Shown: positions 18,845-28,971 of the stretch, piece after piece
Numbering within the stretch: the first letter of the stretch is position 1
Layout: each line of letters starts with the position of its first letter
NCBI GenBank assembly: GCA_963422675.2
Contig: CAXVYS010000017.1
Span: 88,316 to 152,315, forward strand
Source: UBA4416 sp963422675
GTDB taxonomy: Bacteria; Bacteroidota; Bacteroidia; B-17B0; Aurantibacillaceae
Direction: 5' to 3'
Length of the DNA: 64,000 nt
Made by a program: the position numbers and the translations under genes
The notes under the pieces: model-generated
The model's input: the letters and a program-made list of their open reading frames with translations, nothing else
Told to the model about the DNA's origin: nothing
The model's database searches: none

Positions 18845-18874
18845 GAAAAGGCTGCCCAATACGGCAGCCTTTTA
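18845..18874 (-). terminator. Terminator of the small membrane protein gene
   Basis: Perfect stem AAAAGGCTGCC/GGCAGCCTTTT with a six-base loop. On the minus strand it follows the stop at 18893 and has a T-run; symmetry allows action on both strands. Confidence 0.85.
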
Positions 18875-18892
18875 TATATCATTTAAATGGGT

Positions 18893-19258
18893 TTACTTAT
18901 TAGAAGTCCTGTTTTTTCTGGCATCTACAAAGCTTTTAATAAAAAATGCCAAAGCAATGGCATTACTTAATACACAAGCCAGGAAAATATATTTTTTAGC
19001 ATCCCAGTTTTCTACTTTCACAAAACGCATTGTACACATAATGAGCAATACTAGCGTAAGAACCACAACAATGTGCGAAATTACTTTTGGAGATTTAGTC
19101 CAGAATAATCCTAAAATAATAAATAATATCCCAAATGCTGCAGGTATTAAGGCAGTAGGAGAATGGTGTCCGTCGGCAGCGGCAACACCCAGGTAGCCAT
19201 ATAAGCCGGCAATAATTAATACAATCGAATTTAATAAATTTACAGTAGTAGCTTTCAT
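18893..19258 (-). CDS. Small four-helix membrane protein of unknown function
   Basis: 121 residues with four hydrophobic segments (about 8-28, 35-53, 60-80, 90-110) and a basic C-terminus (DARKNRTSNK). The first loop has a His-rich DGHHSPTA. I do not recognise the family. It is transcribed alone, has its own terminator, and lies 42 bases from the end of tag on the same strand, so it could be cotranscribed with tag. Confidence 0.75.
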   Translation of the reverse strand: MKATTVNLLNSIVLIIAGLYGYLGVAAADGHHSPTALIPAAFGILFIILGLFWTKSPKVISHIVVVLTLVLLIMCTMRFVKVENWDAKKYIFLACVLSNAIALAFFIKSFVDARKNRTSNK

Positions 19259-19300
19259 AGTGGGTTAGTTTAGATTTGGGTAAAGATAAGCAACAATGTC

Positions 19301-19870
19301 TTATTTAGATAATTCTATACACTCTTTAAACCGCGTACAAGAAACCAAATGATCGTTTACCATTCCCGCAGCCTGCATATAGGCATAACAGATAGTGGAA
19401 CCAACAAATGTAAATCCCAGCTTCTTTAAGGCCTTGCTCATTTCATCCGATTCGGGGCTTGTAGCCCGTATGTCTGAAGATTGTTTTACTTTAGTCACTA
19501 TGGGTTTATGGCCGGTAAATTGCCAGATATACGTATCAAATGATCCATATTCTTTTTGAATTTCTATAAACGCTTTCGCATTTTTTATTGTGCCGGTAAT
19601 TTTCAATTTATTACGGATAATGCCTGCATTCTGCATCAATTCAAGCACTTTCTCCTCATCAAATTTGGCTATCTTTTTTACATCAAAATTGGCAAATGCT
19701 TTTTTGAAATGATGGCGCCGGTGCAAAATCGTTTTCCAGCTAAGGCCTGCCTGGAAACAGTCTAATACTAAAAATTCAAAATGCTTTTTGTCATCATGTA
19801 CCGGGGTTCCCCATTCGTTATCATGGTAATCAAGCATTTGTGCGTCATTTTGTGGCCATGTACATTGCAT
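19301..19870 (-). CDS. tag: DNA-3-methyladenine glycosylase I
   Basis: Base-excision repair enzyme removing 3-methyladenine from DNA. 189 residues, matching the family. The zinc-knob ligands of Tag are all present: Cys3, His16, His174 and Cys178. The conserved start CTWPQND...YHDNEWG, the block QAGLSWKTILHRR and the C-terminal GSTICYAYMQAAGMVNDH are diagnostic. It is followed on the same strand by the four-helix membrane protein. Cytoplasmic. Confidence 0.96.
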   Translation of the reverse strand: MQCTWPQNDAQMLDYHDNEWGTPVHDDKKHFEFLVLDCFQAGLSWKTILHRRHHFKKAFANFDVKKIAKFDEEKVLELMQNAGIIRNKLKITGTIKNAKAFIEIQKEYGSFDTYIWQFTGHKPIVTKVKQSSDIRATSPESDEMSKALKKLGFTFVGSTICYAYMQAAGMVNDHLVSCTRFKECIELSK

Positions 19871-19956
19871 AAAAAATACAGTTAATAAGATGTGAGTTAT
19901 AAATTATAAGTTAAAAAGTAAGTATAAAACCATAAACAAGGAATTAGAAACTTTTA

Positions 19957-19964
19957 TAACTTTG
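19957..19964 (+). promoter_or_regulatory. Candidate -7 promoter element of yqeY
   Basis: TAACTTTG matches TAnnTTTG exactly and lies 19 bases before the preferred start codon. No -33 TTTG is evident. Confidence 0.4.
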
Positions 19965-19982
19965 AATAAATTTAAAAATATT

Positions 19983-20423
19983 ATGGGAATAGAAGAAAAA
20001 ATAAATGCAGATGTAAAAGCATCGATGCTTGCAAAAGATAGTAAACGTCTTGAAGCAGTAAGAGCTATAAAAGCAGTGATATTATTATTAAAAACGTCTC
20101 CTGAAGGGTTAACGGAAGAAAGTGCTACTAAAGCCATTCAGAAAGAATATAAAAAACGCAAGGAAACAGCAGATATTTATATTCAACAAAATCGCCAGGA
20201 TCTTGCTGACGATGAAATTGCGCAGGCTTTAATTATAGAAGAGTATTTGCCAAAACAATTAAGTGAAGACGAAATAAAAGCAGAAGTGAAAAAAGCGATA
20301 GAACAAACTGGCGCTACATCGGCTGCTGATATGGGAAAAGTAATGGGGGCTGCCAATAAAGTAATTGCAGGGAGAGCCGATGGTAAATTAGTATCTCAAA
20401 TTGTAAAAGAATTGCTAGGATAA
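19983..20423 (+). CDS. yqeY: GatB/YqeY domain protein
   Basis: 146 residues, entirely alpha-helical, the usual length for stand-alone YqeY proteins (147-150). These share the tRNA-binding tail domain of GatB; their own role is uncertain. Conserved marks are the early MLAKDSKRLEAVRAIKA helix and the C-terminal GKVMGAANKVIAGRADGK. I prefer ATG 19983 to 19962, because MGIEEKINADVKASM is the normal N-terminus and the longer form overlaps the -7 element. Confidence 0.9.
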   Translation: MGIEEKINADVKASMLAKDSKRLEAVRAIKAVILLLKTSPEGLTEESATKAIQKEYKKRKETADIYIQQNRQDLADDEIAQALIIEEYLPKQLSEDEIKAEVKKAIEQTGATSAADMGKVMGAANKVIAGRADGKLVSQIVKELLG

Positions 20424-20473
20424 TTTTCCTTATTCTTTCCTACTGTTTGGCGAATCAAAACTTTAAATTATTT

Positions 20474-20505
20474 AAAAAAGCATCGGGTATAACCGATGTT
20501 TTTTA
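20474..20505 (+). terminator. Terminator of yqeY
   Basis: CATCGG pairs with CCGATG around GTATAA, flanked by A and T runs, 50 bases after the stop codon. Confidence 0.75.
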
Positions 20506-20533
20506 ATGAAATGAAAGACGTATGTATGATAAC

Positions 20534-20567
20534 AAAAAACCCTCCGTTATGTTAACGGAGGGTTTTT
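20534..20567 (-). terminator. Terminator of clpC
   Basis: AAAAACCCTCCGTTA pairs with TAACGGAGGGTTTTT with a minimal loop, immediately after the clpC stop codon; strong in both directions. Confidence 0.9.
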
Positions 20568-20572
20568 AAATT

Positions 20573-23104
20573 TTAGCTATCTTCTTTTTTCTTTTTAGTT
20601 TTTGGCTTAACCGTTCTAACAACGATTTCTTTTTTCTCATCGTCAAAATCAATTTCTATCTGATCGCCTTCCGCTAAATTGCTTTTAATGATCTCTTCAG
20701 CCATTGGATCCTCTAAATACTTCTGAATAGCACGTTTTAAAGGACGGGCACCATATTGAACATCATAGCCTTTTTCAACAATAAAGTCTTTCGCACTATC
20801 CGAAATTTTGATCGTATAGCCTAAGTTATTTACACGTCCGAATAAGCTGTTTAATTCAATATCAATAATTTTATGGATATCAGCTTTATCTAAAGAGTTA
20901 AACATAATTACATCGTCGATACGATTTAAAAACTCAGGAGCAAAGGCTTTTTTCAAGGCATTTTCAACAACTCCTTTATTATTTTCTTCGATACTTTCAA
21001 CACGGGTTTGAGTTCCAAAACCAACACCTTGTCCGAAATCTTTTAACTGGCGTGCGCCAATGTTAGAAGTCATAATGATGATCGTGTTTTTGAAATCGAT
21101 CTTTCTGCCTAAGCTATCGGTTAAAATACCATCATCTAATACCTGTAAAAGCATATTAAATACATCCGGGTGAGCTTTCTCAATCTCATCCAATAAAATC
21201 ACAGAGTAGGGGCGACGACGTACTTTTTCAGTTAATTGTCCACCTTCTTCATACCCTACATATCCCGGAGGAGCTCCAATTAAACGGGTTACCGCAAATT
21301 TCTCCATGTATTCACTCATATCAATACGAATCAACGCTTCGTCGTTATCAAACAAGTGTTTTGCTAAAATCTTCGCTAATTGTGTTTTACCAACACCTGT
21401 AGGACCTAAGAATATAAATGAACCAATTGGTTTATTAGGATCTTTTAAGCCGGCACGGTTACGTTGTATCGCTTTAACTACTTTTCTCAATGCATTGTCC
21501 TGGCCAATTACTTTGCCCTGAAGCATTTCTACCATTTTAACCAACTTATCTCCTTCATTTTGAGAGATACGTTGTACAGGTACACCACTCATCATGGCTA
21601 CTACTTCCGCAACATTATCTTCCGTTACAGTAACCCTGTTTTGTTTGGTTTCTTCTTCCCAGGCTTTTTTAGCAACCTCTAATTGTGTTTGAAGTTGTTT
21701 TTCTGTATCACGTAACTTCGCAGCTTCTTCATATTTCTGAGAACGCACCACCTGATTTTTCAGTTCTTTAATGTCTTCCATTTTTTTCTCAAGTTCCAGG
21801 ATGTTTTCAGGAACGTTGATATTTGTAATGTGAACACGGGAACCCGCTTCATCTAAAGCATCAATGGCTTTATCCGGTAAATGTCGGTCGGTAATATAAC
21901 GTGCCGTTAAGGTTACACACGCTTTTAATGCTTCAGGAGTATAGGTTACATTATGGTGATCTTCATATTTACCTTTAATGTTATTTAAAATCTGTAAAGA
22001 TTCTTCCTGTGTAGCCGGCTCAATAATTACCTTTTGGAAACGACGTTCTAAAGCTCCGTCTTTTTCAATATGCTGACGGTATTCATCCAGCGTTGTAGCA
22101 CCAATACATTGGATTTCTCCACGGGCTAAAGCCGGTTTAAACATGTTGCTGGCATCCAAACTTCCGCTTGCTCCACCGGCACCAATAATTGTATGAATTT
22201 CATCAATGAATAAAATAACATCTGTGTTTTTCTCCAGCTCGTTCATTACGGCTTTCATACGTTCTTCAAACTGGCCACGGTATTTAGTACCTGCTACCAA
22301 AGAGGCTAGATCTAAAGTAACGACACGTTTACCAAATAATACACGGCTTACTTTGCGTTGAATGATACGTAATGCCAAACCTTCGGCAATAGATGATTTA
22401 CCCACACCCGGCTCACCAATTAAAATTGGGTTGTTCTTTTTACGGCGGGATAAAATCTGAGATACACGCTCAATTTCTTTTTCACGGCCAACAACAGGGT
22501 CTAATTTGCCATCTTCTGCCATTTTGGTTAAATCCCTGCCAAAATTATCTAAAACAGGGGTTCTTGACTTGGATTCTCCAGGTTTTTTAGAAGATCCTGC
22601 ACCGCCAAAAGAAGATTCTTCACTATCTTCATCATCACCGGCTGTTGCATTCTCAATTTTATGTGGATTTTCCATATATCCTTCCAATTCAGCTTTTACA
22701 GCATCGTAATCAACCCCTAATTTTGCCAATGTTTTAGATACGACGTTATCGTTATCTTTTAAAATACACATTAAGAGGTGTTCTGTGCCAATTTGAGGGG
22801 CTTTAAATAACTTGGCTTCCAAATAGGTTAATTTCAAGGTTTTTTCAGCCTGTTTAACCAAGGGAATATTGGCAAGGTTATTTACTTTTCTCATAGAAAT
22901 AGGTAAACTCTGCTCAATATGTTTTCTGAAATCCTGAATATTAATTCCAAGGTTCTTTAATAATTTAATGCCAACCCCTTCTCCATCGCGGATCATGCCA
23001 AGCATTAAATGCTCAATTCCAATATAATCATGCCCTAATCTTAGAGCTTCTTCCCGGCTAAACGTTATAACGTCTTTGACGCGTTGTGAAAATTTTGCTT
23101 CCAT
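20573..23104 (-). CDS. clpC: ATP-dependent Clp protease ATP-binding subunit ClpC
   Basis: Hsp100 AAA+ unfoldase that feeds substrates to ClpP. 843 residues from the preferred start. Order: double Clp-N repeat (1-145), an acidic linker rich in D, E, S and G (155-182), AAA+ domain 1 with Walker A GEPGVGKS at 230-237, a middle UVR-like domain with EEAAKLRDTEKQL, AAA+ domain 2 with Walker A GPTGVGKT, and the C-terminal D2-small domain. The tail is very basic (TKKKKEDS). The UVR motif distinguishes ClpC from ClpA. Start 23104 is chosen because MEAKFSQRVKDV is the conserved N-terminus; the frame to 23155 would run over the promoter element. Confidence 0.95.
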   Translation of the reverse strand: MEAKFSQRVKDVITFSREEALRLGHDYIGIEHLMLGMIRDGEGVGIKLLKNLGINIQDFRKHIEQSLPISMRKVNNLANIPLVKQAEKTLKLTYLEAKLFKAPQIGTEHLLMCILKDNDNVVSKTLAKLGVDYDAVKAELEGYMENPHKIENATAGDDEDSEESSFGGAGSSKKPGESKSRTPVLDNFGRDLTKMAEDGKLDPVVGREKEIERVSQILSRRKKNNPILIGEPGVGKSSIAEGLALRIIQRKVSRVLFGKRVVTLDLASLVAGTKYRGQFEERMKAVMNELEKNTDVILFIDEIHTIIGAGGASGSLDASNMFKPALARGEIQCIGATTLDEYRQHIEKDGALERRFQKVIIEPATQEESLQILNNIKGKYEDHHNVTYTPEALKACVTLTARYITDRHLPDKAIDALDEAGSRVHITNINVPENILELEKKMEDIKELKNQVVRSQKYEEAAKLRDTEKQLQTQLEVAKKAWEEETKQNRVTVTEDNVAEVVAMMSGVPVQRISQNEGDKLVKMVEMLQGKVIGQDNALRKVVKAIQRNRAGLKDPNKPIGSFIFLGPTGVGKTQLAKILAKHLFDNDEALIRIDMSEYMEKFAVTRLIGAPPGYVGYEEGGQLTEKVRRRPYSVILLDEIEKAHPDVFNMLLQVLDDGILTDSLGRKIDFKNTIIIMTSNIGARQLKDFGQGVGFGTQTRVESIEENNKGVVENALKKAFAPEFLNRIDDVIMFNSLDKADIHKIIDIELNSLFGRVNNLGYTIKISDSAKDFIVEKGYDVQYGARPLKRAIQKYLEDPMAEEIIKSNLAEGDQIEIDFDDEKKEIVVRTVKPKTKKKKEDS

Positions 23105-23414
23105 AATTATTAGTAGTTCTTTTTTAGTTCTAAACATATTTAATGCCACAATCAAAAGTAAACGATTCTGTCAGGTTTTCTCATTTTACGCCACTTTTTT
23201 TTAAACAGTAAATCTGTTGATAACTCTACAACTAAATTACCCATAAAAATGGTATTTTCAAAGCCTATTAGTGATTTTTTGAAGGTGGTAAATCTTTATT
23301 TTTTAAGTATAAATGTAGCTGACATTATTACCTGATTATCATAAATTAATAGGATAACAAGGCAGTATTAAAACTGTTTAAAAAAGCAATTGAATTTAAA
23401 ATTAAAAACAGAAT
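23105..23414. other. Divergent intergenic region between clpC and gyrA
   Basis: 310 bases without a gene. It holds the clpC -7 element (23153-23160, minus strand) and must hold the gyrA promoter, for which I see no convincing TAnnTTTG. There is one DnaA-box-like 9-mer (23215-23223), not clustered. No RNA gene or long repeat was seen. Confidence 0.6.
23153..23160 (-). promoter_or_regulatory. Candidate -7 promoter element of clpC
   Basis: TACTTTTG on the minus strand is an exact TAnnTTTG match and would give a leader of about 40 bases. The same octamer precedes glutamate dehydrogenase. Confidence 0.45.
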
Positions 23415-25988
23415 ATGAGCGGAGAGAAAATTATTCCAATTAACATTGAACAAGAAATGAAAACAGCGTACATCGATTATTCGATGTCGGTTATTGTATC
23501 ACGTGCCCTGCCCGATGTAAGAGACGGTTTAAAACCGGTACACCGTCGAGTATTATACGGGATGTTGGATTTGGGTGTTTTACACAATCGTCCTTATAAA
23601 AAATCGGCCCGTATCGTTGGGGAAGTTTTAGGAAAATATCATCCGCATGGTGATGCTTCTGTTTATGATACTATGGTACGTATGGCACAGGAATGGAGCT
23701 TACGTTATATGTTGGTTGACGGACAAGGTAACTTCGGTTCTGTAGATGGGGATATGCCTGCTGCAATGCGTTATACGGAGGTTCGTTTCCGCAAGATCAC
23801 AGAAGAAATGATTGCTGATATCGAAAAAGATACAGTTGATTTTCGTCCCAATTTTGACGACTCTTTAACAGAGCCTACGGTAATGCCTTCGCGTATTCCG
23901 AATTTATTAATGAATGGTGCTTCCGGTATTGCTGTTGGTATGGCAACCAATATGCCTCCGCATAACTTAACAGAAATTATTAATGGAATTTTAGCTTACA
24001 TCGATGATAATAATATTGATATCGATGGTTTAATGAAACACATCAAAGCGCCTGATTTTCCTACAGGTGGAACAATTTACGGTTACGAAGGTGTTAAGGA
24101 AGCTTTTCACACAGGCCGTGGCCGTGTGGTGATGCGCGCCAAAGCAAGTATTGAACCGGTAAATAACCGTGAGCGTATTATCGTTACCGAAATTCCTTTT
24201 CAAATTAATAAAGCTGATATGATCAAACGTCAGTGGGAATTATGTAATGAGAAAAAAATTGAAGGTATTACAGAAATCCGTGACGAGAGTAACCGTGAAG
24301 GGATGCGTATTGTTTATGAATTGCGTGCAGATGCTATTTCTAATGTTGTTTTAAATAACCTGTATAAATATTCTGCGTTACAAACTTCATTCTCTGTAAA
24401 TAATGTAGTGTTGGTAAAAGGCCGTCCTGAAATGTTGAATCTGAAAGATATGATTCATTATTTTGTGGAACACAGACATGATGTGGTTGTTCGCCGTACC
24501 AGGTTTGATTTAATGCAGGCTGAAAAACGCGCACACATTTTAGAAGGCTTATTAATTGCACAAAAAAATATTGAAGAAGTTATTAAAGTCATTCGTGAGA
24601 GTGCTTCTCCTGATATAGCGCGTGATGAGTTAATGGCACGTTTTTCATTATCAGAAATTCAGGCCCGTGCTATCCTGGATATGCGTTTAAGAACATTAAC
24701 AGGACTGGAAGTTGATAAATTAAATGCGGAGTACGAAGAGTTAATGAAAACGATTACACACTTAAAAGATATTTTAGGAAATGAGCCCTTACGTTTTCAA
24801 ATCATAAGAGATGAGTTAGCAGAGATCAAAGAAAAATATGGTGATGAGCGCCGTACAGATATCGTTTATGCAGGAGATGATTTCCGTGTAGAAGATATGA
24901 TCGCTGATGAAAATGTGGTAATTACCATTTCGCATTTAGGTTACATGAAACGGACTAACCTTGCCGAATACCGTGCGCAAAACCGTGGTGGACGAGGAAG
25001 TAAAGGAACCGCTACCCGTGATGAGGATTTTGTAGAACATATGTTTATTGCCTCTACGCATAACTATATTTTATTATTTACTGAAAAAGGCCAGGTATAC
25101 TGGATTCGTGCATACGAAGTTCCTGAAGGAAATAAAAATAGTAAAGGACGTGCTATTCAAAACCTGATTAGCATTGCACCGGATGATAAAGTAAAAGCGT
25201 TTATCAATATCAAAAACTTAAACGACGAAGAATACATTCAAAACAACTACATTATATTATGTACTAAAGATGGTATCATTAAGAAAACATCGGTTGAAGC
25301 GTATTCCCGTCCACGTGCTAATGGTATCAATGCTATTACCATTCGTGAAGGGGATGTTTTATTGGAAGCTGCTTTAACTAATGGTAACAATGAAATTATG
25401 ATTGCTACCAAATTGGGTAAAGTGTGCCGTTTCCCTGAAGCTAAAGTAAGACCAATGGGCCGTAATGCAAGTGGTGTAATTGGTATCGATTTAAACGACG
25501 AGGAAGGTGGAAACAATGAAGTGATTGGTATGATCTGTATTGATGATATGCAGGCTAACGTATTAGTAGTTTCTGAAAAAGGATACGGCAAGCGTTCGGA
25601 TATTGAAGAATACCGTATTACAAACCGTGGTGGTAAAGGTGTTAAAACCATTAATATTACTGAAAAAACCGGAAACCTGGTTGGTATCAAATCGGTAACG
25701 GATGCCAATGATTTAATGATCATTACCAAAAACGGTATTGCCATTCGGATGAATGTATCTGATTTACGTGTAATGGGACGTGCAACACAAGGTGTGCGTT
25801 TAATTAACATCCAGGATACTGACAGTATTGCAGCTGTGACGAAAGTGGATCATGAAGATGAAGTAGAAGCGGTAGCAGATGAAAATGAAACTCCTGAAAA
25901 TCCGGTAGCGGACGTTTCTGACAGCGAAAACAGACCTGCTGACGAAAAATTACCTGATAATTCTACACCAACGGACGATAACAATTAA
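23415..25988 (+). CDS. gyrA: DNA gyrase subunit A
   Basis: Type II topoisomerase subunit that cleaves and rejoins DNA during negative supercoiling. 857 residues. The catalytic tyrosine is Tyr120 in AMRYTEVRF. The C-terminal six-bladed pinwheel begins near 500 with a gyrase box (QNRGGRGSKG), which separates it from ParC. The quinolone-determining region reads HPHGDASVYD at 76-85: the position equal to E. coli Ser83 is Ala81, followed by Ser82, and the Asp87 equivalent (Asp85) is kept. After the pinwheel the tail (about 815-857) is strongly acidic (D, E, P, N). 53 bases separate it from the M16 gene. Confidence 0.97.
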   Translation: MSGEKIIPINIEQEMKTAYIDYSMSVIVSRALPDVRDGLKPVHRRVLYGMLDLGVLHNRPYKKSARIVGEVLGKYHPHGDASVYDTMVRMAQEWSLRYMLVDGQGNFGSVDGDMPAAMRYTEVRFRKITEEMIADIEKDTVDFRPNFDDSLTEPTVMPSRIPNLLMNGASGIAVGMATNMPPHNLTEIINGILAYIDDNNIDIDGLMKHIKAPDFPTGGTIYGYEGVKEAFHTGRGRVVMRAKASIEPVNNRERIIVTEIPFQINKADMIKRQWELCNEKKIEGITEIRDESNREGMRIVYELRADAISNVVLNNLYKYSALQTSFSVNNVVLVKGRPEMLNLKDMIHYFVEHRHDVVVRRTRFDLMQAEKRAHILEGLLIAQKNIEEVIKVIRESASPDIARDELMARFSLSEIQARAILDMRLRTLTGLEVDKLNAEYEELMKTITHLKDILGNEPLRFQIIRDELAEIKEKYGDERRTDIVYAGDDFRVEDMIADENVVITISHLGYMKRTNLAEYRAQNRGGRGSKGTATRDEDFVEHMFIASTHNYILLFTEKGQVYWIRAYEVPEGNKNSKGRAIQNLISIAPDDKVKAFINIKNLNDEEYIQNNYIILCTKDGIIKKTSVEAYSRPRANGINAITIREGDVLLEAALTNGNNEIMIATKLGKVCRFPEAKVRPMGRNASGVIGIDLNDEEGGNNEVIGMICIDDMQANVLVVSEKGYGKRSDIEEYRITNRGGKGVKTINITEKTGNLVGIKSVTDANDLMIITKNGIAIRMNVSDLRVMGRATQGVRLINIQDTDSIAAVTKVDHEDEVEAVADENETPENPVADVSDSENRPADEKLPDNSTPTDDNN

Positions 25989-26018
25989 TAACGGAAACGC
26001 AATTTAACACATAACCTA

Positions 26019-26026
26019 TATATTTG
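26019..26026 (+). promoter_or_regulatory. -7 promoter element of the M16 protease gene
   Basis: Exact TATATTTG in the short gap after gyrA, 15 bases before the ATG, so the protease gene probably has its own promoter with a short leader. Confidence 0.5.
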
Positions 26027-26041
26027 GACAAATAATAAAGT

Positions 26042-28909
26042 ATGAACAAGAAAACAATTATAACGGGTGCATTAAGCATATTTAGCTTAGCTACCATGAT
26101 AGCTCAGCCTACTTTAGTAGAAAAAATTGACGCTAAAGAAGGAAAAGTAGTTATACCATACGAAAAGTGGAAACTACCCAATGGTTTAACCATTTTATTA
26201 AACGAAGATCATTCTGATCCTGTAGTACACGTTTTGGTAACCTATAAAGTAGGTTCTGATCGCGAAAGTCTTGGGAAATCAGGTTTTGCCCACTTCTTTG
26301 AGCATATGATGTTCCAGGGTTCCAAACACGTAGCCGATGAAGAGCATTTTAAAATCGTATCAACAGCAGGTGGAGATATGAATGGTAATACAACTGAAGA
26401 CAGAACCGTATATTTTGAAACTGTACCATCTAATAATTTAGAAATGGCTTTATGGTTAGAAGCGGATCGTATGGGTTTTTTATTGGATTCATTAACCACT
26501 AAAAAGTTTGAAAACCAACGTGATGCGGTTAAAAACGAAAAGTCTCAAAATGTAGAAAATCAACCTTATGCTATGGCATTTGTTGAAGAAATCAATAAAG
26601 CCTTATACCCTGAAGGACATCCTTACAGCTGGCCGGTAATTGGTTATGTAGATGATTTGAACAGAGCTAATTTAGAAGATGTGAAAAACTTCTTTTTACG
26701 TTGGTATGGACCAAATAATGCAATCATTACCGTTTCAGGGGATTTCAATTCTGCTGACGCTTTAAAAATGATAGATAAATACTTTGGAGGCATTAAACCA
26801 TGTCCAGAAGTTAAAAAAATGAGAGTAGCACCTGTTGCTTTGCCTACAGATAAATATACTGCATATAAAGATCGTACGTATTTTCCTTTAAATTTAAGAG
26901 TATACCCTACAGTTCCTCAATACAACAGAGATGAGCCGGCATTAGACCTTTTAGGATTAATGATGGGTAATGGTAATAACTCTATTTTCTACAAAAATTT
27001 CGTAAAGTCTAAGCCCGAGATTGCAGTAGAAGCTTCTGTTAGTCACCGTTCGAAAGAATTGGGAGGTGAATTTTCTATTCAGATATTTGCTTATCCGCCT
27101 GAGGATTTTAATTTAGAAAAATTATTTACGGATGTAGATGCTAAAGTAAAAGCAACGATTGATGAATTTGGAACTTCCGGAATTACAGATGATGCTTTAT
27201 TAAGAGCTAAATCAGAAATTGAATCAAGCATGTATGGTGTGTTAGCTACTGTAGAAGATAAAGCAACTACTATATCTGAATGGGAACGTTTATTAGGAAA
27301 AGGATATACATTATCTGATGAGATTGACAGATATAATAAAGTAACCAAAGAAGACATCATCCGCGTATTTAATAAATACATTAAAGGAGCAGGGGCAGCG
27401 GTATTAAATACATACCCAATCATGAATCAAAAAGATTCTGTTAAAAGTGTGAATCCTTATGCGGGAATGAAATTTGAAACACCGGCAGAATATAACGGAT
27501 TAAAATATACGCCGGCTGCTGATAATTTCGACAGAGCAGCAAGACCTTCTGCGGGCCCTGCTAAAATAGTAACTGTACCGGATTATTTTACAACCAAATT
27601 AGCTAACGGCGTAAGTATTATTGGAACTAAAAATACTGAAACACCGGAAGTAACTATTGTAATGACCATTGATGGTGGTAGTTTAGTACTTACACCTGAA
27701 CAACTTAAAAAAATTGGTGTTGCCGAATTAACAGCAAGCGTATTGAATGAAGGAACGAAGAACTTCACTACTGAGCAAATCAGCGCAGAATTAGAGAAAT
27801 TAGGAAGCTCCATCAGCTTTAGCGCCGGAAAATCAGCTACTACTATTCAAATATCTTCATTAAAGAAAAATTTGGATGCGACGTTGAAATTATTAGAAGA
27901 AAAATTATTAAGCCCCGGATTTAATGCTGAAGATTTTAAACTGGCTAAGAAACAATATAAAGAAAGCGTAAAAAATTCAGAAACCAGTGCTAATGCTATG
28001 GCTAATAAAGCATTTAATTATGCAGTATATGGTAATAGTGTAATGGGACTGGATCCATCTATTAAATCAATAGAAAACGTAGAATTAGCGGATGTAAAAG
28101 ATTACTACACTAAATTTTATTCTCCATCTGTAACTAATGTAGTTGTTGTAGGTGATATTGAAGAAAAAGATATTGTAACTAAACTTAACTTTTTAACTAA
28201 ATGGCAGGCTAAAGATGTTAAAATCCAGCCGATTACAGAGCCAGTAGCTCCTGCAGAACCACAGTTCTTTATTTATAATAAATACGGTGCTCCATCTTCT
28301 GTAATTCAAATGGGTTATCCATCTTTAAAATTTGATGCTACAGGTGATTACTATAAAAATAGAATTGCGAATTATGTTTTTGGTGGAGCATTTAACAGTC
28401 ATTTGAATTTAAATTTACGTGAAGACAAAGGGTATACTTATGGTATCCGTTCAGGTTTTTCTGGCGGTAAATATGCTGGTACATTTCAAATCAGCTGTTC
28501 TGTAAAACGTCCTGCAACTGCTTTATCTTTAGCTGAAATCATTAAAGAATTCACTAAATATCAAACAGAAGGGATTACAGATAAAGAACTGGAATTTACT
28601 AAAAGCTCTTTATTAAATGAAGAAGCATTAAAATATGAAGCTCCTTACCAAAAAGCCTCTTTCTTATCTAACATTGTAAGGTATAATTTAGATAAAGGAT
28701 ATACTGTACAGCAAAATCAAATCTTAAAAAGTATGACCAAAGCTGACGTAAATGCTCAAATAAAAAAATACTTTGATTTAAATAAATTAACTACAATTGT
28801 AGTTGGTGATAAAGCAATGATTGAAGCTCAGTTAGAGAAAGCATCAAAAGATGCCGCTAACAAAGAGGTATTAAATAAAGTTAAATTAAAGAAAATCTCT
28901 GTTGATTAA
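26042..28909 (+). CDS. Secreted M16-family zinc metalloprotease (fused two-half type)
   Basis: 955 residues. A signal peptide (about 1-21, ending MIAQ) is followed by two pitrilysin-like halves in one chain. The first half carries the inverted zinc motif HFFEH (His84, Glu87 catalytic, His88) and the third ligand Glu166 in VKNEK, with the expected spacing. The second half (about 510-955) has the fold but not the HxxEH motif (GVAELTASVL instead), as in other M16 pairs where it completes the substrate chamber. Likely periplasmic or outer-membrane-associated and acting on peptides. Located after gyrA with its own promoter and terminator. Confidence 0.92.
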   Translation: MNKKTIITGALSIFSLATMIAQPTLVEKIDAKEGKVVIPYEKWKLPNGLTILLNEDHSDPVVHVLVTYKVGSDRESLGKSGFAHFFEHMMFQGSKHVADEEHFKIVSTAGGDMNGNTTEDRTVYFETVPSNNLEMALWLEADRMGFLLDSLTTKKFENQRDAVKNEKSQNVENQPYAMAFVEEINKALYPEGHPYSWPVIGYVDDLNRANLEDVKNFFLRWYGPNNAIITVSGDFNSADALKMIDKYFGGIKPCPEVKKMRVAPVALPTDKYTAYKDRTYFPLNLRVYPTVPQYNRDEPALDLLGLMMGNGNNSIFYKNFVKSKPEIAVEASVSHRSKELGGEFSIQIFAYPPEDFNLEKLFTDVDAKVKATIDEFGTSGITDDALLRAKSEIESSMYGVLATVEDKATTISEWERLLGKGYTLSDEIDRYNKVTKEDIIRVFNKYIKGAGAAVLNTYPIMNQKDSVKSVNPYAGMKFETPAEYNGLKYTPAADNFDRAARPSAGPAKIVTVPDYFTTKLANGVSIIGTKNTETPEVTIVMTIDGGSLVLTPEQLKKIGVAELTASVLNEGTKNFTTEQISAELEKLGSSISFSAGKSATTIQISSLKKNLDATLKLLEEKLLSPGFNAEDFKLAKKQYKESVKNSETSANAMANKAFNYAVYGNSVMGLDPSIKSIENVELADVKDYYTKFYSPSVTNVVVVGDIEEKDIVTKLNFLTKWQAKDVKIQPITEPVAPAEPQFFIYNKYGAPSSVIQMGYPSLKFDATGDYYKNRIANYVFGGAFNSHLNLNLREDKGYTYGIRSGFSGGKYAGTFQISCSVKRPATALSLAEIIKEFTKYQTEGITDKELEFTKSSLLNEEALKYEAPYQKASFLSNIVRYNLDKGYTVQQNQILKSMTKADVNAQIKKYFDLNKLTTIVVGDKAMIEAQLEKASKDAANKEVLNKVKLKKISVD

Positions 28910-28971
28910 TTTGTGTAAAAGTACAATATTTGCGTCTGTACTTTAACCATGAATCATTAACCCAAATAATT

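Noticed and set aside
23215..23223. DnaA-box-like 9-mer
   Set aside because: A single copy that differs from the consensus by one base, with no cluster or AT-rich unwinding element; not evidence of an origin.
25247..25810. 187-residue minus-strand frame inside gyrA
   Set aside because: Shadow of a highly conserved gene; its apparent hydrophobic segments are mirror images of gyrA codons.
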